DNA of 22,110 nt, from IMG/VR virus record IMGVR_UViG_3300043466_004051, positions 1-22,110 of that record; one strand, written 5' to 3'. Below, one piece after another: positions 12,356 to 18,526 of this stretch (positions are counted from its first letter, which is position 1; each line of letters starts with the position of its first letter). This DNA is from a virus. A model generated the notes under the pieces. The model worked only from the letters and a program-made list of their open reading frames with translations. It had not been told where the DNA came from and searched no databases. A program made the position numbers and the translations under genes.

Positions 12356-12578
12356 TATCCGCTACCTCCGCAAGGAGCTCCTCCACTTCACCGACGGCAC
12401 CATCGCCGAACACACCCGCAAAGAAGTGGAGCGCCTGTCTTCCCCCGAGCACGAACCACCCCCCGTTAGCCGGGATGTCGGCGCATTCCTCGTCCCCGCC
12501 TCTGACCACTACCTGCAGTCCTGGCGTGACATCAATCCCGCCATCCGCAACGTCACCTTCTCCTACACACGCGTATGA
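12345..12578 (+). CDS. Hypothetical protein, 77 aa
   Basis: Starts MSLTIRYLRKELLHFTDG and ends ATGA-overlapped with the next gene. Mixed alpha/beta character, no recognisable motif. Its first codons overlap the TGAGTCTCA repeat, so binding of a regulator there could affect it. Confidence 0.65.
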   Translation: MSLTIRYLRKELLHFTDGTIAEHTRKEVERLSSPEHEPPPVSRDVGAFLVPASDHYLQSWRDINPAIRNVTFSYTRV

Positions 12579-12832
12579 CTGACCTCACCCTTCCCACTGT
12601 TCATCTAAACGGCACCAGCCGAGCCACCCTCTCTGAGGGCTACTTCAACGCCTACCGCGCCCTGCAAGACGCCATCCGCGCCTTCAACGAGATCGAGTTC
12701 AACTGCCGCGACTACTACGTCCAGCCCGCCGGCGCCTGGGCCACAGCCGTCACCGAGCGCGCCGCCGCCGCATCCCACCTCCGCGCGGTCCAGCAGTACC
12801 TCGAAGCCCACCTCATCCACCTAGGCGAATGA
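12575..12832 (+). CDS. Conserved phage/prophage protein, 85 aa
   Basis: LNGTSRATLSEGYFNAYRAL, then CRDYYVQPAGAWATAVTERA and a final helix match a small all-helical protein common in phages and prophages (pattern LNGTSxxxLxxxYxxAxxAL and RDYYxQ). I know no function for it. ATGA overlaps on both sides place it firmly in the operon. Confidence 0.75.
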   Translation: MTDLTLPTVHLNGTSRATLSEGYFNAYRALQDAIRAFNEIEFNCRDYYVQPAGAWATAVTERAAAASHLRAVQQYLEAHLIHLGE

Positions 12833-13092
12833 ACGACCCTGCTTTCAACCTGCTCCAGCTTGAGTCGCGCCCCAACTGGTACGACCACCTCAGCGCCGTC
12901 GAGGCCGCCATGGCCGCCCAGGACCGCATCGACACCGCCCGCTTCCGCGCCGGCTGGTCCGGCGATGAGGGCGGCTGGTACTCCCCCGACGGCATCCACG
13001 AATCCGACTGGGAGCTCGAGGGCTACCCCTTCCCCGAGGACGACAACTACGCCACCTTCTGGCACGCCTACATCCACAGCGCCTCCGTCTGA
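12829..13092 (+). CDS. Hypothetical acidic protein, 87 aa
   Basis: Aromatic-rich and acidic: AGWSGDEGGWYSPDGIHESD, then WELEGYPFPEDDNYATFWHA. Not recognised. ATGA overlap with the previous gene. The low charge and many surface aromatics would suit a protein that mimics DNA or binds another protein, but nothing more can be said. Confidence 0.65.
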   Translation: MNDPAFNLLQLESRPNWYDHLSAVEAAMAAQDRIDTARFRAGWSGDEGGWYSPDGIHESDWELEGYPFPEDDNYATFWHAYIHSASV

Positions 13093-13097
13093 CCACC

Positions 13098-13141
13098 CGG
13101 AGGGCTGCGCCTCCGCTACCAACGCAGCCGGTTCCGCCGGC
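13098..13141 (+). other. Two hairpins before the DUF932 gene
   Basis: CGGAGG (13098-13103) / CCTCCG (13110-13115) with loop GCTGCG, then GCCGG (13127-13131) / CCGGC (13137-13141) with loop TTCCG. The second is nearly identical to a hairpin just after the DUF932 gene. Neither has a T-run. Confidence 0.5.
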
Positions 13142-13163
13142 CCAGCACCCCTACCGCACCACC

Positions 13164-14246
13164 ATGCGCGACTACAGCCCCAACACCGTCACCACCGCCT
13201 ACGCCGCCGACGGCCGCGGCCCTGCCGTTTACGGCAAGTACCGCGAGCACGGCTACGCCGTGAACCCCCTCACCGCCCAGCTCGGCACCTTCGTCCCCGA
13301 GCGTGCCTCCGCCACCGAGGCCTTCGCCATCGCCGGCCTCAACTGGACCGCCGAGAAGCGCCCCGTCTTCTACATGGGCCCCGACGGCCGCCGCATCGAG
13401 GCCCCCGACCACTGCTCCATCGTCCGCAGTGACAACGACGCCCTGCTCGGCATCCACGGCACCGCCTACACCCCGGTGCAGAACGACGCCCTGATCAACC
13501 TCCTCGACTACCTCCGCGAGAACATCCACCTCGAGACCGTCCTCTCCATCCGCGACGGCCGCCGCGTCTTCGCCACCGCCGCCATCGACACCGAGAGCGA
13601 AGTCGTCCCCGGCGACCGCGTCCGCCGCTACCTCCACCTCTTCAACTCCCACGACGGCAGCTCCGGCTTCGGCGTCTTCTTCAGCGACGTCCGCCTCGCC
13701 TGCGCCAATCAGCTCAACTACCTAACCGGCCGCGCCGCCACCGCTGCCGCGTCCGCAGGCACCGGCCTTCGTCGCAAGCACACCAGCAGCGTCACCGAGT
13801 TCGCCCGCCATCTCCCGCAGCTGATCGACATCGAGCGCCGCACCTTCGCCGCCTCCATCGACGAGCTGCGCTCCCTCGCCAGCCTGCGCCTCACCCCCGA
13901 GACCGCCCGCCGCGTCCTCGAAGCCACCTACGCCGACAAACTCACCACCCCCATCCGCGACAAATCCACCGGCGACAAGCGCCCCCGCGTGCTCGCCGAC
14001 CTCCCCGAGATCGCCACCATCCGCAGCCACTACTCCGGCACAACTGGCCTCGGCATCCACGACATCCCCGGCATCCCTGGCACCGCTTACGCCCTCTTCA
14101 ACGCCATCACCCAGCACGCCACCCACGACTCCGGCCGTGCCACCGACTCCACCGAGCGCGCCCGGGCCCGCCTCGAAGCGCTCTGGGGCGGCGCTGCTGC
14201 CAAGCGCATCGAGCGCGCCCGCGAAGCCTGCTTGGCGCTGGTGTAG
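13164..14246 (+). CDS. DUF932 family phage/plasmid-like protein
   Basis: A 360-residue protein of the DUF932 family, common on phages and plasmids and of unproven function. Landmarks: DHCSIVRSDNDALLGIHGTA followed by YTPVQNDAL (the family's hallmark of a repeated current-use segment), RDGRRVFATAAI, RYLHLFNSHDGSSGFGVFFS, VRLACANQLN, and the C-terminal FNAITQHATHDSG. It is the largest gene in the accessory train and stands apart from the tight overlaps around it, with 71 bp before and 64 bp after that both contain a GCCGG-type hairpin, so it may be processed or controlled separately. Strong codon bias to G/C at third positions. Confidence 0.9.
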   Translation: MRDYSPNTVTTAYAADGRGPAVYGKYREHGYAVNPLTAQLGTFVPERASATEAFAIAGLNWTAEKRPVFYMGPDGRRIEAPDHCSIVRSDNDALLGIHGTAYTPVQNDALINLLDYLRENIHLETVLSIRDGRRVFATAAIDTESEVVPGDRVRRYLHLFNSHDGSSGFGVFFSDVRLACANQLNYLTGRAATAAASAGTGLRRKHTSSVTEFARHLPQLIDIERRTFAASIDELRSLASLRLTPETARRVLEATYADKLTTPIRDKSTGDKRPRVLADLPEIATIRSHYSGTTGLGIHDIPGIPGTAYALFNAITQHATHDSGRATDSTERARARLEALWGGAAAKRIERAREACLALV

Positions 14247-14261
14247 CCAGCACCCTGCTGT

Positions 14262-14278
14262 GGCCGGCTCCGCCGGCC
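14262..14278 (+). other. Perfect hairpin after the DUF932 gene
   Basis: GGCCGGC (14262-14268), loop TCC, GCCGGCC (14272-14278): 7 bp without mismatch. Shares its core with the hairpin at 13127-13141. There is no T-run, so an mRNA-stabilising or processing role is as likely as termination. Confidence 0.55.
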
Positions 14279-14310
14279 TCCCTACCCTTGCCCTAGAGCG
14301 CCCTCCAGCC

Positions 14311-14715
14311 GTGCAAATCCCCGACAGCCCTGAGGCACTCTTCGAGCACCTCAGCGACAGCAGCGTCCGCGAGATGTTCTCCAACTACGACGCCCTGCGC
14401 CCCCGACACCGCAAGCTCGTCCACCTGCTCCACACCGAGCTAACCAAGGGCGAACTCAGCGACTCGGCCTTCATGGACACGATCGCCTTCATCACCCTGC
14501 TCTGGCGCTGCTTCAACCGCACCGCCTGCTTGCAGATCGAGCAGCTGATCGACGACCACGACGAGCTCGAACCTCGCTGGATCAACGCCGCCCTCGACTA
14601 CGCCCGCGTCAACCAGTTCATCGACGCATGCCTCAACCTCTACGACGCCGCCCCCGACCTAACCGAGCTCGACGGCGAGAGCACCTACCACATCCGACGC
14701 ACCTTGCCAGACTGA
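14311..14715 (+). CDS. Hypothetical helical protein, 134 aa, GTG start
   Basis: Starts at GTG 14311 (VQIPDSPEALFEHLSD); there is no ATG nearby, and the longer frame runs through the DUF932 gene end and its hairpin. The product appears all-helical and acidic (FSNYDALRPRHRKLVHLLHT, then ALDYARVNQFIDACLNLYDA). Not recognised. A later ATG (ATGTTCTCC near 14373) is a possible alternative start. Confidence 0.65.
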   Translation: MQIPDSPEALFEHLSDSSVREMFSNYDALRPRHRKLVHLLHTELTKGELSDSAFMDTIAFITLLWRCFNRTACLQIEQLIDDHDELEPRWINAALDYARVNQFIDACLNLYDAAPDLTELDGESTYHIRRTLPD

Positions 14716-14719
14716 TAAA

Positions 14720-14785
14720 GCCGGCCCTCCCCGAGCGCTGAGCGCCGCCCGGCCCACTCTTCACTCCCCTTCACGGCCCTGCCGT
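14720..14785 (+). other. Hairpins in the gap after the 134-aa gene
   Basis: GCCGG (14720-14724) / CCGGC (14749-14753), then ACGGC (14773-14777), loop CCT, GCCGT (14781-14785) followed by TGCTTTC. The second could act as a weak terminator. Confidence 0.4.
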
Positions 14786-14794
14786 TGCTTTCGC

Positions 14795-14980
14795 ATGGCT
14801 TCGCTTGCGTTCGCCTACTACGACCTGTGCAACCCCACCACAGGCACCATCCTCTATCGCACTTGCGCCACCACCTCCGAGATCCTCCAAGCCAATGCCC
14901 GACTACGAGACAGCGGGATATCCAGCCGCTACTACCCAGCCGACACCTTCCACGCGCCTCTACTACACGATCCGCGCTGA
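14795..14980 (+). CDS. Hypothetical protein, 61 aa
   Basis: YDLCNPTTGTILYRTCATTS followed by ILQANARLRDSGISSRYYPA has the look of a small phage protein with a beta hairpin and a helix. It overlaps the next frame by 86 bp, unusual in this window where overlaps are mostly 4 bp. The preceding gap is 79 bp and contains hairpins. Function unknown. Confidence 0.6.
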   Translation: MASLAFAYYDLCNPTTGTILYRTCATTSEILQANARLRDSGISSRYYPADTFHAPLLHDPR

Positions 14981-15164
14981 GGGCGGCTTCCTCGCCGCCA
15001 GCCACGCCTCCGACGGTCCACCCATCACGACAACCGCCGCCCCCGAGAGCGCCACGCGCTTCGTCGACATCCTGACCGCCGGTCGCCGCGCCGCCGCGCT
15101 ACAGCAACTCGGCTGGCGCGACCTGCGCGTCATCGCCATCTACCTCCCACCCACACGCCCATGA
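14895..15164 (+). CDS. Hypothetical protein, 89 aa
   Basis: From ATG 14895, inside the previous gene. The first 22 residues (PDYETAGYPAATTQPTPST) look like an out-of-frame reading of the neighbour; the rest (YYTIRAEGGFLAASHASDG, then FVDILTAGRRAAALQQLGW) looks like real protein. No ATG or GTG was found after the neighbour's stop, so either the long overlap is genuine or the two frames derive from one gene by frameshift. The stop overlaps the next start as ATGA. Confidence 0.5.
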   Translation: MPDYETAGYPAATTQPTPSTRLYYTIRAEGGFLAASHASDGPPITTTAAPESATRFVDILTAGRRAAALQQLGWRDLRVIAIYLPPTRP

Positions 15165-15556
15165 GTAAAGCCGTCCCCCCTGAGCGCTACACCGAACTGA
15201 TCACCCTTGCGGAAGCCCACTACTCCCGCCAAGGCTTTGTCAAGTGGAGCGCCCTGGCCACCGAGCTCGGCCTCAGTCGCCAACGCATCCTCCAGCTCAT
15301 GCAGCAGGCCGTCGGCCTCGGCTACATCACCAGCGACGACCTCGACCGCTATCGCTCCGAGGCCGCCCGCCGCATGGTTGCCCGCCTAAACCACGAGCTT
15401 CGCCGCGACCTCGAGCGCCTCAAGCTGCAGGTCGTGCTCACCCCCGACAACCTCAGCTGGCTCGACGCCGCGCTCGCTGCCGCCCCCCACGGCATCACCC
15501 GCAGCGACCTGATCAACACAGCTATTGCACATTTCCGCACCGCCACCAATGCGTAA
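15161..15556 (+). CDS. Putative DNA-binding protein, helix-turn-helix plus RHH-like tail
   Basis: A 131-residue protein. ALATELGLSRQRILQLMQQA (about 29-48) followed by VGLGYIT is a winged-helix or helix-turn-helix pattern. The C-terminal 40 residues (LTPDNLSWLDAALAAAPHG, ITRSDLINTAIAHF) resemble a ribbon-helix-helix end (RSDLINxAIxxF). A basic helix, ARRMVARLNHELRRDLERLK, joins them. Likely a transcription regulator; the target is unknown, and the GAGACTCA-type sites are one possibility. ATGA overlap on the left, 8-bp overlap on the right. Confidence 0.65.
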   Translation: MSKAVPPERYTELITLAEAHYSRQGFVKWSALATELGLSRQRILQLMQQAVGLGYITSDDLDRYRSEAARRMVARLNHELRRDLERLKLQVVLTPDNLSWLDAALAAAPHGITRSDLINTAIAHFRTATNA

Positions 15557-15719
15557 AGCCACCCTCTTCCGCTCCATAGCCCGCTACTGCTCCGAGCTCG
15601 CCCCCATCGCCGGCCCCGTGCTGCTCAGCGCCGCCGACCTCGCAGGCGCCCTCGAACGCGCCGCCCTACCGGCAGCCGCACCACCCGCCAAGCTGCCGGG
15701 ATCCCCCGAGGACGACTGA
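15549..15719 (+). CDS. Hypothetical protein, 56 aa
   Basis: Begins MRKATLFRSIARYCSELAP and continues with an alanine-rich amphipathic helix (LLSAADLAGALERAALPAAA). It overlaps the preceding putative regulator gene by 8 bp. The hydrophobic stretch IAGPVLLSAADLAGAL is too polar for a clear membrane span. Not recognised. Confidence 0.5.
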   Translation: MRKATLFRSIARYCSELAPIAGPVLLSAADLAGALERAALPAAAPPAKLPGSPEDD

Positions 15720-15729
15720 TCCGCACCCC

Positions 15730-15972
15730 TTGCCCACCCACATCGACCCTCTGCAACTCCCTGATGACCACTTCATCGAGCGCGCCCGCGCCATGTGCGC
15801 GACAAAGATCCCTCACCTGAACCGCCAGGCAGCTGCCGCGCACCTCCGCCGCGGCAGCTACAACGGCACCCCGTATCACTGCCCTATCTGTGGCGACTGG
15901 CACACCACGACCTACGACCGTGCCCAAGCCAAACGCTTCGCTCGCCGCTTGTCCCGCCTACTCCGCAACTAA
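15730..15972 (+). CDS. Hypothetical protein with CxxC motif, 80 aa, TTG start
   Basis: YHCPICGDWHTTTY near residues 48-61 forms a short CxxC-x2-H knuckle, followed by a basic tail (RAQAKRFARRLSRLLRN). Similar small proteins with YxCPxCGxWH occur in cyanobacteria and their phages. A TTG start (15730) keeps the sensible segment DPLQLPDDHFIERARAMC; ATG 15793 would give a 59-residue form. The stop abuts the next ATG. Confidence 0.6.
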   Translation: MPTHIDPLQLPDDHFIERARAMCATKIPHLNRQAAAAHLRRGSYNGTPYHCPICGDWHTTTYDRAQAKRFARRLSRLLRN

Positions 15973-16140
15973 ATGCAACGCACAAAGCTTTATCAAGCCC
16001 GCCTTCAATGCCGCACTATCGGCTTGATGGCATTTGACTTAGAAGATGCTAAGGTCTGTCTGCAAGAGCTTTACCCCAATGAAACGATACTAAGTCTCAT
16101 ACTCGCTCCCGAATGGTGCAACGACGATGACGCTGCGTAG
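15973..16140 (+). CDS. Hypothetical protein, 55 aa
   Basis: Starts directly after the previous stop (TAA then ATG). It reads MQRTKLYQARLQCRTIGLMA, then FDLEDAKVCLQELYPNETIL, ending EWCNDDDAA. The pattern of a beta strand followed by DAKxxLQELYP resembles short phage proteins with a DAExxAxxLYP motif. Codons are AT-richer than in neighbours, suggesting a separate origin. Confidence 0.6.
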   Translation: MQRTKLYQARLQCRTIGLMAFDLEDAKVCLQELYPNETILSLILAPEWCNDDDAA

Positions 16141-16152
16141 CACCCACACCAA

Positions 16153-16242
16153 ATGACTTTGCACGAGATCGAACTACTAACAGCTATCTACTTAGCTGCT
16201 TGCTTCCTTCTACTGTTCATCGCCTCCAAGCTTCTGCCATGA
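16153..16242 (+). CDS. 29-residue membrane micropeptide
   Basis: ATG 16153 to TGA 16240-16242. LLTAIYLAACFLLLFIASKL is one long hydrophobic helix after a short MTLHEIE start. The stop overlaps the next start as ATGA, the coupling used by surrounding genes, which supports its reality despite its size. A function at the host membrane is inferred only from hydrophobicity. Confidence 0.5.
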   Translation: MTLHEIELLTAIYLAACFLLLFIASKLLP

Positions 16243-16397
16243 CAATCGACCCCAAAACAGAACAGCGTCGTCAGGACTACCTCGACGCCCTGTACGAACG
16301 CAGCGGCCGCATCTGCAGCACCTACACCGGCCTCTACCAAGAGCGCCTCACCGAGCTCGTCCAACGCGACATGCAGGAGATCCTCAGCGATGCCTGA
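16239..16397 (+). CDS. Hypothetical protein, 52 aa
   Basis: Helical and charged (PKTEQRRQDYLDALYERSG, then YQERLTELVQRDMQEILSDA). Start ATG 16239 overlaps the micropeptide stop; its end overlaps the next start by 8 bp. Probably an oligomerising helix. Not recognised. Confidence 0.55.
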   Translation: MTIDPKTEQRRQDYLDALYERSGRICSTYTGLYQERLTELVQRDMQEILSDA

Positions 16398-16794
16398 CTA
16401 TGCAACACCCGAGCAGTGGGCCCAGTGCGAGGAGTGGGTGAACAACCCCGTCGTCGGAGCTACCGATGCTTGCCTCCTGGAGCTCCGCACCAGGGTCAGC
16501 GCGCTTGAAGACGACAGCTGGAAGCAAGCAGAGAGCGCCCGCTTCTGCGTTGATGTACTGGTCAAGCGCATCGAAGCGCTGGAGGCCAACTCCAAGCGAA
16601 CTTCTAATCCAAGCCAAATTAGGAGTTCGCTTGTTGAGGATCTCGCCGATCTGATCACTGTGCAGACCAGGGATCACGGCACCGAGGACGACACAGCCGC
16701 CCGGGCAGTCCTCAACGCTGTCGCCCTCTGGCTCAGCCAACACGCCGGCGGCACCCGCGCCTGCTGGCTCCTCGAGCGCGAGGCAGAGCGATGA
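16390..16794 (+). CDS. Picocyanobacterial-type hypothetical protein, 134 aa
   Basis: DYATPEQWAQCEEWVNN, CLLELRTRVSALEDDSW, KRIEALEANSKRTS and SSLVEDLADLI match a recurrent small-protein type of marine Synechococcus and their phages (DYATPEQWxxxE, CxLELRxRVxALE). The centre is a coiled coil. The function is unknown. Internal to the gene, AAGCGAACTTCTAAT (16597-16611) and its near-inverse ATTAGGAGTTCGCTT (16618-16632) form an imperfect inverted repeat. The next gene overlaps it by ATGA. Confidence 0.75.
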   Translation: MPDYATPEQWAQCEEWVNNPVVGATDACLLELRTRVSALEDDSWKQAESARFCVDVLVKRIEALEANSKRTSNPSQIRSSLVEDLADLITVQTRDHGTEDDTAARAVLNAVALWLSQHAGGTRACWLLEREAER

Positions 16795-17138
16795 CACAAC
16801 ACCCCATCACCCCACCGCCGGAGCTGGTGCAGGAGTGGACGGATGCTTTCTGGAACGAGCCTGGAAATTATGTTGGCATAGATGACGAAGCATTAGCCAC
16901 CCGAGCCGCCCAATGGGGTGCAGATCAGGAGCTGGAGGCGTGCTGTGAGTGGGTGGATTGGAAGTGGTCGGGAATCAAGAGCAGGGAACTCCGCGCCAGC
17001 CGCCGCCACAAGCCACCAAGCTTGAAGAAGCAGGCGTTAGAGCAGTTGGATGGAATTGCAGCCGTATTCCGAATGTCTCACGGTGGCGATCTCGTGTGCG
17101 ACACCATCCGCCGCGCCATTGAGGCGCTACCTGAATGA
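16791..17138 (+). CDS. Picocyanobacterial-type hypothetical protein, first tandem copy
   Basis: A 115-residue protein: ITPPPELVQEWTDAFWNEPG, LATRAAQWGADQELEACCEW, ELRASRRHKPPSLKKQALEQ, DTIRRAIEALPE. This PPPELVxxW / AAQWGADxELEACCEW type recurs in marine Synechococcus. Function unknown. It is a diverged duplicate of the next gene; two exact repeats (16803-16828 and 16929-16953) are shared with it at the DNA level. ATGA overlap with both neighbours. Confidence 0.8.
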   Translation: MTQHPITPPPELVQEWTDAFWNEPGNYVGIDDEALATRAAQWGADQELEACCEWVDWKWSGIKSRELRASRRHKPPSLKKQALEQLDGIAAVFRMSHGGDLVCDTIRRAIEALPE

Positions 17139-17476
17139 CTAAACAACAACAACCCATCACCCCACCGCCGGAGCTGGTTCAGCAATGGGTTGATGCTTAC
17201 TTTGGTGGCACGGTTGCCCAAACCAACTTTCATTTAGACCTTGCCACCCGCGCCGCCCAATGGGGCGCCGACATTGAGCTGGAGGCGTGCTGTGAGTGGG
17301 TCAAAAGCAAGCAGACCTATTGGGCACACGACGAACTTCGCGCCACCAGGCGGCCCAAACCGCCGAGCTTGAAGAAACAGGCGCTTGACGAGCTGCACAT
17401 CAGTTTCGACAGGGGCTACCTCAAGGAAGGAGCTGCCGACACCATCCGCCGCGCACTGGAACAGCTCAATGACTGA
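17135..17476 (+). CDS. Picocyanobacterial-type hypothetical protein, second tandem copy
   Basis: A 113-residue paralog of the preceding protein: ITPPPELVQQWVDAYFGG, LATRAAQWGADIELEACCEW, ELRATRRPKPPSLKKQALDE, DTIRRALEQLND. The N-terminal third and the C-terminal basic part are conserved, while the middle and the stretch before DTIRRA differ between copies. The next gene overlaps by 8 bp. Function unknown. Confidence 0.8.
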   Translation: MTKQQQPITPPPELVQQWVDAYFGGTVAQTNFHLDLATRAAQWGADIELEACCEWVKSKQTYWAHDELRATRRPKPPSLKKQALDELHISFDRGYLKEGAADTIRRALEQLND

Positions 17477-17648
17477 CTTTCTGAATCTCAAGATGTCTCA
17501 AAAGCAGGTCGTATGCCCCAAACACGGCACGCACAAGCACTACATCAGCAGCGACATCGAAGACCACGAAGGGCACTGGTGCATGTTGTGTTGGCTCGAA
17601 AGCCTTGGCCCCTCACTGCCACTTGTGGAGGAGCAGCTTGATGACTGA
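17469..17648 (+). CDS. Small zinc-ribbon protein, 59 aa
   Basis: VVCPKHGTHKHYISSDIEDH followed by EGHWCMLCWLESLG gives Cys-x2-His ... Cys-x2-Cys, a likely zinc site. Close relatives of this CPKHG...GHWCMLCWLE form occur in marine Synechococcus. ATG 17469 overlaps the previous stop; a second ATG nine codons later is an alternative start. Function unknown. Confidence 0.7.
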   Translation: MTDFLNLKMSQKQVVCPKHGTHKHYISSDIEDHEGHWCMLCWLESLGPSLPLVEEQLDD

Positions 17649-17961
17649 CCATCTCACCTCCCGCGCTCAGCGTCTAATCGAGGAGTTTGAGTACGGCGAA
17701 AGCGTTCGCGAGGGCATTGCCAACGTGCTGCTGCACTTGGCCGCCACCTGGGACAACTACAGCGATGGCGACGAGTATTGGCACGGGGTAACGGTTGACA
17801 CCCTTGAAGAGTCTGCCACTGAATTAACCGCTCCCACCTTGCTTGACCGAGCTCTGGCCGGTGATCGTGCTGCCGCCAGGCAGTTCCTGCAGGAGGCGGG
17901 CTTTGTTGACGAGCACGGCCAACTCACTGCTCCCTACCGACTGGAGAGCCCCGATGATTGA
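17641..17961 (+). CDS. Hypothetical acidic protein, 106 aa
   Basis: Helical and acidic: RAQRLIEEFEYGESVREGIA, then NVLLHLAATWDNYSDGDEYW, then LLDRALAGDRAAARQFLQEA. The latter half resembles the C-terminal part of several picocyanobacterial small proteins. ATG 17641 overlaps the zinc-ribbon gene; a longer frame from 17605 would add 12 residues read out of frame from that gene. Function unknown. Confidence 0.7.
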   Translation: MTDHLTSRAQRLIEEFEYGESVREGIANVLLHLAATWDNYSDGDEYWHGVTVDTLEESATELTAPTLLDRALAGDRAAARQFLQEAGFVDEHGQLTAPYRLESPDD

Positions 17962-18052
17962 CAACCGAATGATACAAGCATTCATGATTGGTTTTTTGGC
18001 TAATCCCATGCTCTGGATCGCAATCCATCACTTGATCAATTACCGTCAATGA
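17954..18052 (+). CDS. 32-residue membrane micropeptide
   Basis: MIDNRMIQAFMIGFLANPML followed by WIAIHHLINYRQ: a single hydrophobic span with polar ends. It begins within the end of the preceding gene (8-bp overlap) and its stop overlaps the next ATG as ATGA. Codons are AT-rich. Like the micropeptide at 16153 it is wedged between soluble-protein genes. Confidence 0.5.
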   Translation: MIDNRMIQAFMIGFLANPMLWIAIHHLINYRQ

Positions 18053-18252
18053 CTGACCTAATCTCACTTGAAGAGCACAACAAAAAGCACGGTACTCTTT
18101 ATGACTTCACACATCCCCGTAGAAACGGAATTGCTTGTCCAGCCTGTGGTTGCGAATTGATAGATTCCAACCCTTCTACGGTGCTTGCTAGTTATCCCCC
18201 TCAATATCGCGTTCATTGTTCGTCTTGTGACTACCATGGCACCCGCTTCTGA
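18049..18252 (+). CDS. Small zinc-ribbon protein, 67 aa
   Basis: GIACPACGCELIDSNPSTVL followed by YRVHCSSCDYHGTRF: two CxxC knuckles 21 residues apart form a zinc ribbon. The form GIACPxCGxELxDxNPxxxLxSxPPxxxVHCxxC is common in marine Synechococcus and their phages. The ribbon suggests nucleic-acid or protein binding; no role is known to me. ATGA overlap on the left, 17-bp overlap on the right; AT-richer codons. Confidence 0.75.
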   Translation: MTDLISLEEHNKKHGTLYDFTHPRRNGIACPACGCELIDSNPSTVLASYPPQYRVHCSSCDYHGTRF

Positions 18253-18526
18253 TCTCTCCCCCGCCGCTCGTGCAGTCCTAGATGCCGCCTATCGGCGTAT
18301 GGACGACAATCCGCACAACGAGGTAGAGGCAACGCTCGCCGCCGCCCTTCGCGCCGCTGTTGATCAGGTGGTGCCAGATCAAAAAGAGCCAGCCAGCTCA
18401 CCACACATGGGCAATTTCATCACCCATGCACATTGGCGCCAATGCCAGGCTATCCGCAACCAACTCCTTGCTCTTGCCACTGAGCTTGAGCCCAGTAATT
18501 ACGCCCTTGACTCACTAACCGAATGA
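18236..18526 (+). CDS. Picocyanobacterial-type hypothetical protein, 96 aa
   Basis: DLSPAARAVLDAAYRRMDD followed by EATLAAALRAAVDQVVPDQ is a pattern repeated in many small marine Synechococcus proteins. The second half (HWRQCQAIRNQLLALATELE) is helical. ATG 18236 gives a 17-bp overlap with the zinc-ribbon gene. Function unknown. The next gene starts in an ATGA overlap. Confidence 0.7.
   Translation: MAPASDLSPAARAVLDAAYRRMDDNPHNEVEATLAAALRAAVDQVVPDQKEPASSPHMGNFITHAHWRQCQAIRNQLLALATELEPSNYALDSLTE

Noticed and set aside
13116-13652. 178-codon minus frame opposite the DUF932 gene
   Set aside because: Valine/glycine/aspartate-rich antisense product caused by strong third-position GC bias in the DUF932 gene.
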